Made by a program: the position numbers and the translations under genes | Assembly: GCA_026707225.1 (NCBI GenBank) | Contig: JAPOXG010000022.1 | Location: forward strand, 1 to 64,000 | Length of the DNA stretch: 64,000 nucleotides | Direction: 5' to 3' | Source: Chloroflexota bacterium | GTDB lineage: Bacteria > Chloroflexota > Anaerolineae > Aggregatilineales > Phototrophicaceae | The notes under the pieces: generated by a model | The model's input: only the letters and a program-made list of their open reading frames with translations | What the model was told of the DNA's origin: nothing | Databases searched by the model: none | Shown: piece after piece, positions 44,164 to 53,053 of the stretch | Numbering within the stretch: position 1 is the first letter of the stretch | Layout: each line of letters starts with the position of its first letter

Positions 44164-45090
44164 CTAGCCCATCTCGACATCGCGATACAAGTAGCGGAAC
44201 ATCAAGGCGGAGATCAGACCGATGAAGAGCAGCATCAGGATGGAGCCGGCCGCCGCCCGGCTCAGCTTGCTGAACGTGAAGGCGGTGCGGTAAAGGTACA
44301 GGCTCAGTGTCTCGGTGGTGAGGTGAGGCCCCCCATCGGTCATAACGCGCACGATATCGAATGTGCGAAAAGCATCGACCGTACGCAGCAGCAACGCCAC
44401 CAGAATCACCGGGCGCAGCATGGGCAGCGTTAGGCGGCGGAAGATCATCCAGGACGACACCCCTTCCAAGCGCGCCGATTCAAAGGGCGCGCGCGGCAAG
44501 GTCGCCATGCCCGCCTCAATGATGAGAAAAACCAACGGATACCATTGCCAGATATCCACCAGCACAACGGTCAGCCGCGCCGTGCTGGCATGCGCCAGCA
44601 TCGTCTGCCCCGGGATGCCGAACAGACCGAGAAACCAGTTGACCAGCCCGAAGAGCGGGTCCAGCATCCAATTCCACATCAGCCCCACCACGATTGGCGC
44701 CATGGTGATGGGAATGATGAGGATAAGGCGCAGCAGTTCTACCCCCGCGGTGATACGGCGGATCAGCAGCGCCACGGCAAATCCCAGCAGAAAGGAGCCG
44801 GAAACCGAGAAGACCACATAATAGAGCGTGTTGAACGCGCTCTGAATAAAGTCGTCGTTGCCCAGCATGCGCTCAAAGTTCTGTAAACCCACGAAGGGAC
44901 GCGACTGCGAGGCGAAGGTAACGCGAAACAGGGAAACGCCAGTCGAGAAGATGATGGGGTAAATCACCACCAGCAGCAGGATGATCAGCGCGGGCGCGAT
45001 GAAAAACCAGTGCCGCCGCCGCTGCGTCAACTGGTAAAGGCGCGTTGAGAAGGGCTTCCCCTGATTATCTGCAATGTCAGAATGGAACAT
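44164..45090 (-). CDS. CUT1 sugar ABC transporter permease (MalF/UgpA type)
   Basis: ATG 45090 is chosen, giving 308 residues (MFHSDIADNQGK…). A longer reading to 45180 is derived from hairpin-element sequence and is rejected. The EAA loop is ESARLEGVSSWMIFRRLTLPMLRP. DGGPHLTTETLSLYLYRTAF follows, as in MalF/UgpA proteins. The gap to the upstream SBP gene holds two hairpin elements. Confidence 0.9.
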   Translation of the reverse strand: MFHSDIADNQGKPFSTRLYQLTQRRRHWFFIAPALIILLLVVIYPIIFSTGVSLFRVTFASQSRPFVGLQNFERMLGNDDFIQSAFNTLYYVVFSVSGSFLLGFAVALLIRRITAGVELLRLILIIPITMAPIVVGLMWNWMLDPLFGLVNWFLGLFGIPGQTMLAHASTARLTVVLVDIWQWYPLVFLIIEAGMATLPRAPFESARLEGVSSWMIFRRLTLPMLRPVILVALLLRTVDAFRTFDIVRVMTDGGPHLTTETLSLYLYRTAFTFSKLSRAAAGSILMLLFIGLISALMFRYLYRDVEMG

Positions 45091-45102
45091 GTATTTTATG
45101 TT

Positions 45103-45195
45103 GACGAGCGACCCACCGCGGCGCGTAGACACTGCCAGTCGCTCGCCCCTACATAAATGCAGCTTAGAAGGGCGACTCACCGAGTCGCCCCTACA
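45103..45195 (-). repeat. Composite and short hairpin elements between SBP and permease
   Basis: 45103-45153 is a long variant with the inner GTAGACACTG core, and 45167-45195 a short one (GGGCGACTC…GAGTCGCCCCTACA). They sit between the SBP stop (45222) and the permease start, the same position as REP sequences between malE and malF in E. coli. Confidence 0.85.
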
Positions 45196-45221
45196 GTTTG
45201 CGCTCTGGCGGGCAACTTACC

Positions 45222-46691
45222 CTACATGCACTCGTCGTGTTCCAAGCCGAGTTCGGCGAGTTTCGCGCAGACAAACTCTTCGCGCTGCTCCACCGAAACA
45301 TAGGTGAGCCCTTCGTCATAGTAGCCGGCGTCTTCGACGATTTCGCGGATGTCATTGTTGGCGTCCACCATCAGCGTCGCCGCGTCACCGCCGGCGGCCA
45401 CCTCTTGCAAGGCGCGGCCGATGGCGTTCTCCGCTTCGGGCCACCAGGGTTCCGCCGGGCGCCCGATGCCGACTTTCGCCGCTTCGTAGTTCGCTGTCAG
45501 ATGCGGCCATTTCGCGACCAGATCGGGATCGGTCAGCACCGAGATGCGATGCCCGGCGCCGGTCTGATCCGCCAGAATGCGCGAGAAAGCTTTGCCATGC
45601 GCCAACTGCAAGTAATCCCAGGCGATCTGTTTCTGCTCCTCGGAGATATGGGCGTTGATCATATACGCCGGTCCAGCCGAGAGCAGCGCAGACTGTACCT
45701 CGCCCGTCTCCGGATTGAGCCAGCCCGGCACCGGCGCGAAACCGGTATTCGCCGCGACGATCGAGGCTTCGGGATCCAGCAGGAGCGGGATCGCCCAGCT
45801 TTCCGTGCCATACATCGCCACCTTGCCTTGGGCGAAATTCTGCATCACTTCGCCGAATTGGAAGGACTCGCGCCCCGGCGGCTGCAAATTAAGAACATCC
45901 TGCCCGGCGAAAAACATCGCCGTATCGATGGCCGCTTCGGTATCAAAGAGCGGATTGAAGTCGCTGTCGAAGAAATCGACGCCGCGCGAGAAGCCGAAGT
46001 GAATCATGTAATCGAAGAGGATATTGTTGGGGGTGCCATAGCGGTAGTTGAAGCCATACAGCTCATCGTCGGGCCGCGTGAAGAATTCGCCGACTTCCGC
46101 CAACTCGTCCCAGGTGGCGGGCACGGTGAGTTCACGGCCGTATTGATCCATGAAAGCCGCCTGCTCGTCGGGGTCTTCAAAGAGATCGGTGCGATAGGCG
46201 AACATGCCGACGGCGACCAGCGTCGGTATGCCGACCCATTTTTCTTTCGCCATCGCCACGGTGCCGAAGGCGCGGGTGGTGAAATCTTCCGGATACGAAT
46301 CCCCCGGCGCCGCCAGATAGAAGCGGTCCAACTCTTCCAGGCAGCCCAGCGCGGCCAATGCGCCAGCCCAGCCGTCTTCGACGAACATGATGTCAAAGTC
46401 ATCGCCGCCAGCCGCGCAGGTGGTCTGAATCCGCGGCAGCACATCGCTATGCGCCGAGTTTTCATAAATCAACGTGACACCCGAAGCCTCTTCGTAGAGC
46501 GGATCCAGGATCTCGTGCTGGTAGGCCAGGATGGGCACGACCTCGGTGTTGAGGATGCGCAGTTCCTTGCCTTCCCAGGGGCGCGCGCCCGTCTCCGGGT
46601 CGGTCAGCGGGATCGAATCCTGCGCCGATGCCAGCGGCAGGAAGAGCGAAGCCAGCGCGAGCACAAACAGAATCGCCTTGATGCTTCTCAT
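45222..46691 (-). CDS. CUT1 family 1 extracellular solute-binding protein
   Basis: ATG 46691 is chosen, since AAGGAG is 8 nt upstream (only 3 nt from the ATG at 46700). 489 residues. Sec signal 1-23 ending LASA before Q-D-S; no lipobox. Features of sugar SBPs: DIMFVEDGWAGALAALGCLEELDRF, GIPTLVAVGMFAYRTDLFED, VPATWDELAEV. First gene of the leftward 11-gene run. Divergent from the SBP at 47159. Ligand not readable; operon content suggests fucose-like or sugar-acid oligosaccharides. Confidence 0.9.
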   Translation of the reverse strand: MRSIKAILFVLALASLFLPLASAQDSIPLTDPETGARPWEGKELRILNTEVVPILAYQHEILDPLYEEASGVTLIYENSAHSDVLPRIQTTCAAGGDDFDIMFVEDGWAGALAALGCLEELDRFYLAAPGDSYPEDFTTRAFGTVAMAKEKWVGIPTLVAVGMFAYRTDLFEDPDEQAAFMDQYGRELTVPATWDELAEVGEFFTRPDDELYGFNYRYGTPNNILFDYMIHFGFSRGVDFFDSDFNPLFDTEAAIDTAMFFAGQDVLNLQPPGRESFQFGEVMQNFAQGKVAMYGTESWAIPLLLDPEASIVAANTGFAPVPGWLNPETGEVQSALLSAGPAYMINAHISEEQKQIAWDYLQLAHGKAFSRILADQTGAGHRISVLTDPDLVAKWPHLTANYEAAKVGIGRPAEPWWPEAENAIGRALQEVAAGGDAATLMVDANNDIREIVEDAGYYDEGLTYVSVEQREEFVCAKLAELGLEHDECM

Positions 46692-46700
46692 TTCATTCAC

Positions 46701-47158
46701 TCCTTCATTTTCAAATCTTATTCAACTTTCGATTCGTTATTGTCTCATTCCATTTATAGCTGCCGCCTTTCTACTTTTGAAGCGGTATCAGCCCGCGGCC
46801 CTGGCAGACGCGCCCAGCCTCCGCCCAATGCCCAAGCCGTCGTGATAGTAACGCGTCCGTTTGCCCCCGTCAACAAAACCTGAACGACAGGCGCTTGGCG
46901 TCAATGGCCGCGGCGCCTATTTCAGTCAGCGCCTTGCGTCAGCAACTTCTCGCAAACCTACTCTGTTTGCCCCAGGCGCATAAATTCGCTAATATCCTGC
47001 TCAGGCGCGGGCGGGCAAGACGCGGACAGAATGGCGCGCCAGACGACGGTTGCGGTTGCGGATCCTGGGGAAGGAGACAGCTTAAAGGTCAGACCGCGTT
47101 ACATTGACAAACTTGCCACTATCAGAACGAAACCATTAGCTAACGAGAGAGGTCAAAA
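46701..47158. other. Divergent intergenic region between two CUT1 SBP genes
   Basis: 458 bp with no convincing gene. It should hold promoters for both operons. Candidate rightward promoter: -35 TTGCCC (46967-46972), 17-nt spacer, -10 TAATAT (46990-46995). A second TTGACA at 47104-47109 has no matching -10. On the minus strand a TATAAA lies about 65 nt before the leftward SBP start. Confidence 0.4.
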
Positions 47159-48448
47159 ATGAAGAGCATGCTTAAACGTTCCATGCTGATTATGGCGCTG
47201 GTTATCCTCGCTACGACAACGGGAGTAACGCCGGCGCAGGATGAAGTCACCCTGGGCTTCGTCTACGGCTCCTTCGCCCCGCAGGAGAAATGGGAAGCCT
47301 ACTTCGAGGGATTCCTCGAGGCGCATCCCAATGTCACGATCAACTACATTCCGGTCCCATTGGACAGTTGGGGTGATTACACGCAGAAAATTGTCACCAC
47401 GATGCTGGGTGGCGAGCAGGTCGATGTCATCTGGAACGCGATTGAAGCTGTTCCCTTAATGGCCGAACGCGGCGTCCTGCGGGAGCTGGATTCCTTCCTT
47501 GAGAGCGACACCGATATCCAGGAGTTCCTGGACGATGCGAATCCCAAGCTGCTTGAGGGGCTGCGCTGGAAGGACCAGCAGTATCTGCTTCCCTTCGCCT
47601 GGAACACCACGCTGATTTACTACAACAAAGCGGTACTGGAAGCCGCCGGATTGCCCGAACCGCCGCCGGACTGGACCTGGGACGATTTCCTGGAATACGC
47701 CACAACCATAACGCAAGATACCGACGGCGATGGCAATAACGATATCTGGGGCTTCCACCATAACGCCTGGCTCTGGCACCTTGGTCCCTGGCTGGTCTCC
47801 AACGGTTCCTTCTTCCTAAACGAAGACTTCAGCGAGCCTTGGTACAGCCGTCCGGAGTCTATCGAGGCGCTGCAATTCGCGCGCGACTTGATCTGGGAGC
47901 ATGGAGTCGGACCGACCGGGTCCTTCAACTTCCGCGAAGCCTTTGTCGCCGGCACGCTGGGCATGATGATCGACTCGCCCGCCGGGCGCCAGCGCCTAAT
48001 CCCGGCCGGCATGTCCGCCGATGACTACGATGTCGTCTTCTTCCCTACCAAATCGGGCGAAGGCGCCCCCGGCTCGCAATGGGGCACGGACGGCTATGGC
48101 ATCACGAAAGACAGCCAACACCCGGACCTGGCTTGGGAGATGGTCAAGCACTTGGTGAGCACGGAAGTCATGTCCAAACTGCTCTCGGGCGAGTTCGCTT
48201 CGGCGAGCGCCCCGGCGCGCCAATCGCTGGCGAGCGATCCGGTTTTGGTCGCGGCGAGCCCAGCCAATTACCTGCGATTTTATGAGGTATTGGACAACGG
48301 GCGCACGGTCATCAACGCGCCCAACTTTGCCGAATTGGCGGAAATTCACGATCGCTATATGTCGCAAGTTTGGGCGAATGAGATGAGCGTCGAAGAGGCC
48401 GCCGCTAACATCCAGGCCGATATGGAAGCGGTCATCGCCGATAGCTAG
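47159..48448 (+). CDS. CUT1 family 1 extracellular solute-binding protein
   Basis: A 429-residue sugar SBP with GAGG upstream of the ATG. Sec signal about 1-27 ending VTPA before Q-D-E; no lipobox. Family pattern: LGFVYGSFAPQEKWEAYFEGFLEAHPNVTINYIPVP, DVIWNAIEAVPLMAERGVLRELDSFLES, LLPFAWNTTLIYYNKAVLEAAG, and DTDGDGNNDIWGF, a calcium-loop-like stretch seen in many SBPs. First gene of a rightward operon with two permeases, GH116 and a deacetylase. A hairpin (48461-48492) follows the stop codon. Confidence 0.9.
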   Translation: MKSMLKRSMLIMALVILATTTGVTPAQDEVTLGFVYGSFAPQEKWEAYFEGFLEAHPNVTINYIPVPLDSWGDYTQKIVTTMLGGEQVDVIWNAIEAVPLMAERGVLRELDSFLESDTDIQEFLDDANPKLLEGLRWKDQQYLLPFAWNTTLIYYNKAVLEAAGLPEPPPDWTWDDFLEYATTITQDTDGDGNNDIWGFHHNAWLWHLGPWLVSNGSFFLNEDFSEPWYSRPESIEALQFARDLIWEHGVGPTGSFNFREAFVAGTLGMMIDSPAGRQRLIPAGMSADDYDVVFFPTKSGEGAPGSQWGTDGYGITKDSQHPDLAWEMVKHLVSTEVMSKLLSGEFASASAPARQSLASDPVLVAASPANYLRFYEVLDNGRTVINAPNFAELAEIHDRYMSQVWANEMSVEEAAANIQADMEAVIADS

Positions 48449-48460
48449 CGGATCAAGCGC

Positions 48461-48492
48461 GAGGTGGCTCGGTGCTGAATTCAGGCCGCCTC
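48461..48492 (+). promoter_or_regulatory. Hairpin 3' of the CUT1 SBP gene
   Basis: GAGGTGGC (48461-48468) pairs with GCCGCCTC (48485-48492) with one G·U, and the loop contains the palindrome CTGAATTCAG. It lies 12 nt after the SBP stop. It lacks a T-run, so it is more likely an mRNA-stabilising or attenuating structure than a full terminator. Confidence 0.45.
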
Positions 48493-48569
48493 ATCACCGC
48501 CCCGGTCAGGTTCATAGATCGCTTGCAATATGCCGCGTTACTTGACCGGGCATCTGTTCCAGAATACTC

Positions 48570-49526
48570 ATGAGCGTGCAGTCGCCGAAGAAGCAGGAGG
48601 CTGCCATTTTAGCGCGCCAAGCCACCGCTAGCTGGAATTGGGCCAACAGCCTACGGGCACGGGAAGCAATCGCCGGCTACTTCTTCATTCTGCCGACGCT
48701 GTTGAGTTTTCTGGTTTTCTTTCTCATCCCGACGATTTCGGGCTTGGGCATGTCCCTCTTTGATTGGGATTTTTTCTCCGATCCCGATTATGTTGGGCTG
48801 GAAAACTTCATTGAGCTGTCGCAAGACAAACTCTTCCTGACAACATTAAAGAACACGGCGCTCTTTGCCATCTTTGCCACTGCCGGCAACGTAGGCTTGG
48901 GCATGTTTATCGCCATCGGCATCAACAGCATCAAGTGGGGCTGGCTGAGAGCCTACCTGCGCACCGCCTATTTCATACCCTTCGTCATCTCGACTGTCGT
49001 CGTCGCCCTGATGTTCGGCTTTCTCTTGCAAGAGAGCACCGGCGTGGTGAATTATTATCTGTCGCGGCTGGGGATTCACCGGATACCGTGGCTGTCTTCG
49101 TCGGCCTGGGCTTTCAGATCCATTGTCTTGATTGATGTCTGGAAGCATATCGGCTTCTTCACGCTGATATTCCTGGCCGGCTTGCAGGCGATCCCGAGCG
49201 AACTTTATGAAGCGGCGCTGGTCGATGGCGCCGGGCGCCGCGTTCGGCTGACGCGCATCACGATCCCGCTGCTGACGCCATCGCTGTTCTTTTCGTTAAT
49301 CATCGCACTAATTGGCGCTTTCCAGGTTTTCGAGTCGATGTATGTCTTGACCAACGGCGGACCCGGCGATGCTACCAGAACCGTCGTCATGTATCTCTTT
49401 CGAGAGGCTTTCGGCAGCTTCAATATGGGCTACGCCGCCAGCATGGCGGTCCTGCTCTTTTTCATCATCCTGACCCTGACCGTCACCCAGGTCCGGCTCG
49501 GCGACCGCTGGGTCTTCTACCGCTAA
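48570..49526 (+). CDS. CUT1 sugar ABC transporter permease (MalF/UgpA type)
   Basis: A 318-residue permease with six or more TM segments beginning about residue 36. EAA loop: YEAALVDGAGRRVRLTRITIPLLTP. FESMYVLTNGGPGDATRTVVMYLFREAF is typical of the MalF/UgpA group. It precedes the MalG-type permease by 19 nt. No ATPase gene accompanies this pair. Confidence 0.91.
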   Translation: MSVQSPKKQEAAILARQATASWNWANSLRAREAIAGYFFILPTLLSFLVFFLIPTISGLGMSLFDWDFFSDPDYVGLENFIELSQDKLFLTTLKNTALFAIFATAGNVGLGMFIAIGINSIKWGWLRAYLRTAYFIPFVISTVVVALMFGFLLQESTGVVNYYLSRLGIHRIPWLSSSAWAFRSIVLIDVWKHIGFFTLIFLAGLQAIPSELYEAALVDGAGRRVRLTRITIPLLTPSLFFSLIIALIGAFQVFESMYVLTNGGPGDATRTVVMYLFREAFGSFNMGYAASMAVLLFFIILTLTVTQVRLGDRWVFYR

Positions 49527-49545
49527 CCGTTCGCAAGAGTCGACA

Positions 49546-50433
49546 ATGACCAGCGTGGCGCTCTCGTACCGCAATTCAGCGTTTCAAGACAAGTTGAGGC
49601 GCAATTGGAGCGCCTACTTGGCCAATATCGTACTTGCGCTCCCGCTGGTCCTCGGATCGCTGATTATGTTCTTGCCCCTAGTTTGGGCGGTTTCCTTCTC
49701 GTTTGGTCAGCCGCACGAATTCTTCACGCTGCCGCCGCCGGTTATCCCCAGTTCATTCCGTCTCGACAATTATCATGGCGTCTTTGAGCGCGTCGACTTT
49801 CTTAGATTTTTTCTCAACAGCGTCTTCGTCACCGCCTGCGTGACGATCGCGCAATTGATCACCTGCAGCATGGGCGGCTATGCCTTTGCCCGCTTGCGCT
49901 TCCCCGGCAAGCGGATCATCTTCATTCTTTTCCTCGCTTCGATGATGGTGCCCCAGCACGTCACTTTGATCCCGGTCTTCATCATCATCCGCGGGATGGG
50001 CTTGTACAACAATCTGGGCGCGCTGATTGTCCCTTACGCCACCAGCGTCTTCGGCACCTTCCTGCTCAAGCAATTCTTCGAGACAATTCCCGATGAATTG
50101 GAGGATGCCTCGAAGATTGACGGCGCCGGCTTTCTGCAGATCTACTGGCGCATCATGCTGCCGCTCGCCGGTCCACCGCTGGCGACCCTGGCGATACTCA
50201 CCTTTAACAGCTCCTGGAATAACTTCTTTTGGCCGCTGATTTTCATCAATTCAGCTGACAAGATGACTTTGCCGCTCGGCATGATATACTTGCGCGGTCA
50301 GGATGGGGTGACCAACTCCGGCGTGCTCATGGCGGCGATCGTCTTGAACCTGATTCCTGTCCTCGTATTCTTTTTGATCTTTCAGCGTAGACTGGTGGAA
50401 GGCGTGACTTTGAGCGGGCTAAAAGGCGCCTGA
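49546..50433 (+). CDS. CUT1 sugar ABC transporter permease (MalG type)
   Basis: A 295-residue permease. EAA loop: LEDASKIDGAGFLQIYWRIMLPLAGP. SSWNNFFWPLIFINSADKMTLPLGM follows, as in lactose/glycerol-3-phosphate MalG proteins. It should assemble with the upstream MalF-type permease and borrow an ATPase, most simply the MalK-like protein encoded at 42140-43246. Confidence 0.91.
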   Translation: MTSVALSYRNSAFQDKLRRNWSAYLANIVLALPLVLGSLIMFLPLVWAVSFSFGQPHEFFTLPPPVIPSSFRLDNYHGVFERVDFLRFFLNSVFVTACVTIAQLITCSMGGYAFARLRFPGKRIIFILFLASMMVPQHVTLIPVFIIIRGMGLYNNLGALIVPYATSVFGTFLLKQFFETIPDELEDASKIDGAGFLQIYWRIMLPLAGPPLATLAILTFNSSWNNFFWPLIFINSADKMTLPLGMIYLRGQDGVTNSGVLMAAIVLNLIPVLVFFLIFQRRLVEGVTLSGLKGA

Positions 50434-50498
50434 ATCATCGTAAATCTTGAAGTCCGTCACAGGACTGTTTTGATAGGCGACATTCAAAGGGTGAACTG

Positions 50499-52916
50499 AT
50501 GAAACATCACGAAGGCATCCGAAGCTACGACCATAGCGCCAGCGCCCTGGCTTTCCCTCTGGGCGGTATCGGCACCGGCAACGTGTCGCTGGGCGCGCGC
50601 GGCGAATTGCGCGATTGGGAAATCTTCAACAGCCCGGCAAAAGGCGCGACCCTGCCGCTGACTTTCTTCGCGCTGCGCTGCCGGCAGGCGGGGCAAGAGG
50701 CCAAGATTCGCGTACTCGAAGGACCGCTTCAAGCGCCGCATACGCCTTCGCACGGCTACCATCCCTTAATGAGCTTGGCGGGCTTGCCGCGCTTCAAAGG
50801 CAGTACCTTCCGCGGACAATACCCCTTCGCCAGCATCGAGTTTCACGATGCGAATATGCCGGTCTCGGTTTCGCTGGAAGCCTATACGCCTTTGCTGCCG
50901 CTGAATCCGGAAGATTCCGGCATTCCCTGCGCCATCCTGACCTACACCGTCAGGAATATGACCGAAGACCCGGTCGACATGACCCTCGTCGGCTCCTTGA
51001 CCAACCCGGTTGGCAACTTGAGGCGCGATCGATTCGGCAACGAAGCCCAGGTTGAGTTCGGAACGCCCGTTAACGATTTCCGCGATGACGATGACCTGCG
51101 GGGCCTGCTGCTGACCAATCCGGAGCTTGCAGTTGAAGACCTTCATCATGGCAGCCTCGCCCTCGCCAGCGATCACGAACGCGCGACCTTCAAGCGCAGT
51201 TGGCTGCGGGGCGAGTGGTGGGATTATCTGCACGACTTCTGGGACGATCTCCTGGAAGATGGATTGCTGGACGACCCCGCCGATGACGCGCCCGGCACGC
51301 GCATCGCTGCCGCGTCCCTCGGTTTGGTCGACCGCCTCGAAGCTGGCGAGAGCAAGCGCTTCCGTTTTCTGCTGACCTGGCACTTCCCGAACCGGCCCGC
51401 CGCCTGGGACCTGCGCGCGCTTCCTGCCATAGGCGTCGACGAAAGCGATGTCGGCATTATCCGCAACCACTACGCCACACGCTTCAATGACGCCTGGGAA
51501 GTCGGGCGATACACCGTGCGCAATCTGCCTCGCCTGGAATCGACGACGCGCCAGTTCCACGACGCCTTGTTTGGCAGCACGCTGCCCCCAGTCGTACTCG
51601 ACGCCGTCTCCGCCAATATCGTACCGGCACGCAGCACGACCTGCTTCTGGCTGGAGGATGGACGCTTCTACGGCTGGGAAGGCTGCTTTGACGACTCGGG
51701 CTGCTGCGCCGGCACTTGCACCCATGTCTGGAGCTACGCTTATACCATCGCCTATCTGTTTCCTTCGCTCGAGCGCGAGATGCGCAAGATCGAATTCAAT
51801 GTGGAAACGGCTGACGACGGCGCCATGAAGTTCCGCAGCTATGGCACTTTTCATGCGAATGTCATCGATGCCGTGCGCGCGGACGCCGCTGTCGATGGTC
51901 AGATGGGCTCGATCCTGCGCGGCTACCGTGAATGGCAGTTGTGCCGCGATGACGAGTTCCTCGCCGGCATCTGGGACGGCGTCAAACGCGCCATCGGCTT
52001 CGCCAGCGCCTACTGGGACGAAGACAATGATCACGTGCTTGATGCTGTGCAGCACAATACATACGACATCGAATTTCACGGTCCCAACCCGCTGTCCAGC
52101 ATCTACTATTTGGCCGCCTTACGCGCAGTGGAAGAAATGGCGCGCGCCATGGGCGAAGACGAATTGAGCGCGCGTTGCCGCGTCGCCTTCCAAACCGGCA
52201 GCGCCAATCTGGACGACATGCTCTGGAATGGCGGCTACTACATCCAGAAGCTGGATGCGCTTAACGCGCAGAAATACCAGCACGGCGAGGGCTGCCTCTC
52301 CGACCAGTTGCTGGGACAGCTGCATGCCAGCCTGCTCGGCCTTGGCGACCTGCTGCCCGCCGAACATGTAAAGACGGCGCTGAAGTCCATCTACCAGCAC
52401 AACTTCATGCGCGATTTCAGCGAGCACGCCAATTGCCAGCGCGTCTACGCTCTGAACGACGAAGCCGGCTTGCTGCTCTGTTCCTGGCCTCACGGGGGGC
52501 GCCCGCGCCTGCCCTTCCCTTACGCGGATGAGGTCTGGACTGGAATCGAATACCAGGTCGCCGCGCATCTCATTTATGAAGGCTGGGTCGAAGAAGGTCT
52601 TGAAATTGTCGAAGCGCTGCGCGCCCGGCATGATGGCATCCGGCGCAACCCCTGGAACGAAGTCGAATGCGGCAATCATTACGCCCGCAGCATGGCCAGC
52701 TGGGCGCTGCTGCTGGCGCTTAGCGGCATGCGGATCGACGCGGAAACTGGCGCGTCCACTTTCACGCCCAGTGACAACCTGCTTGCGGACAAAGAGCCAT
52801 TCTCGGTCTTTTGGTCTGACGGACGCGAATGGGGCGTGTATTCGCAGGCATGGGACACAGCAAGCGAGACCTGGGAGCCCCGCTTTGAGACGCTTGGCGC
52901 GGCAGGCGACCTGTAG
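50499..52916 (+). CDS. GH116 beta-glucosidase/glucosylceramidase-like glycoside hydrolase
   Basis: An 805-residue GH116-type enzyme. N-terminal beta-sandwich (FPLGGIGTGNVSLGARGELRDWEIFN, about 18-44) and a C-terminal (alpha/alpha)6 barrel. Predicted nucleophile E525 (HNTYDIEFHGPN) and acid/base D677 (YADEVWTGIEY) are 152 residues apart; human GBA2 uses E527 and D677. CTHVWSYAYTIAYLFPSLEREMR is also characteristic. There is no signal peptide, so it acts inside the cell, probably on beta-glucosides or xylosides imported by the upstream CUT1 system. Its stop codon lies in a hairpin element. Confidence 0.88.
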   Translation: MKHHEGIRSYDHSASALAFPLGGIGTGNVSLGARGELRDWEIFNSPAKGATLPLTFFALRCRQAGQEAKIRVLEGPLQAPHTPSHGYHPLMSLAGLPRFKGSTFRGQYPFASIEFHDANMPVSVSLEAYTPLLPLNPEDSGIPCAILTYTVRNMTEDPVDMTLVGSLTNPVGNLRRDRFGNEAQVEFGTPVNDFRDDDDLRGLLLTNPELAVEDLHHGSLALASDHERATFKRSWLRGEWWDYLHDFWDDLLEDGLLDDPADDAPGTRIAAASLGLVDRLEAGESKRFRFLLTWHFPNRPAAWDLRALPAIGVDESDVGIIRNHYATRFNDAWEVGRYTVRNLPRLESTTRQFHDALFGSTLPPVVLDAVSANIVPARSTTCFWLEDGRFYGWEGCFDDSGCCAGTCTHVWSYAYTIAYLFPSLEREMRKIEFNVETADDGAMKFRSYGTFHANVIDAVRADAAVDGQMGSILRGYREWQLCRDDEFLAGIWDGVKRAIGFASAYWDEDNDHVLDAVQHNTYDIEFHGPNPLSSIYYLAALRAVEEMARAMGEDELSARCRVAFQTGSANLDDMLWNGGYYIQKLDALNAQKYQHGEGCLSDQLLGQLHASLLGLGDLLPAEHVKTALKSIYQHNFMRDFSEHANCQRVYALNDEAGLLLCSWPHGGRPRLPFPYADEVWTGIEYQVAAHLIYEGWVEEGLEIVEALRARHDGIRRNPWNEVECGNHYARSMASWALLLALSGMRIDAETGASTFTPSDNLLADKEPFSVFWSDGREWGVYSQAWDTASETWEPRFETLGAAGDL

Positions 52917-52989
52917 GGGATACACTTGTGTCGCCCTGTACTTGCGCGGCTTGGGCTCCCGGGAGGGCGAGACAAGTCTCGCCCCTACA
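52912..52989. repeat. Two hairpin elements after GH116
   Basis: Plus copy 52912-52938 (TGTAGGGGATACAC…GTGTCGCCC) whose TAG serves as the GH116 stop, and minus copy 52961-52989 (GGGCGAGAC…GTCTCGCCCCTACA). The pair GAGAC/GTCTC is a compensated stem variant. Confidence 0.85.
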
Positions 52990-53053
52990 GCACGACTTTA
53001 GCGGGTAAATTCGCAGGCGCAGGCACAACAACGCCGAAAACGAGGTTAGACAA

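Noticed and set aside
44164-45180. Upstream ATG extension of the MalF-type permease
   Set aside because: The extra 30 residues are translated from dispersed hairpin elements, so the start at 45090 is preferred.
45198-46883. 561-codon open frame opposite the CUT1 SBP
   Set aside because: Shadow of the SBP gene on the minus strand; its own start lies in hairpin-element sequence.
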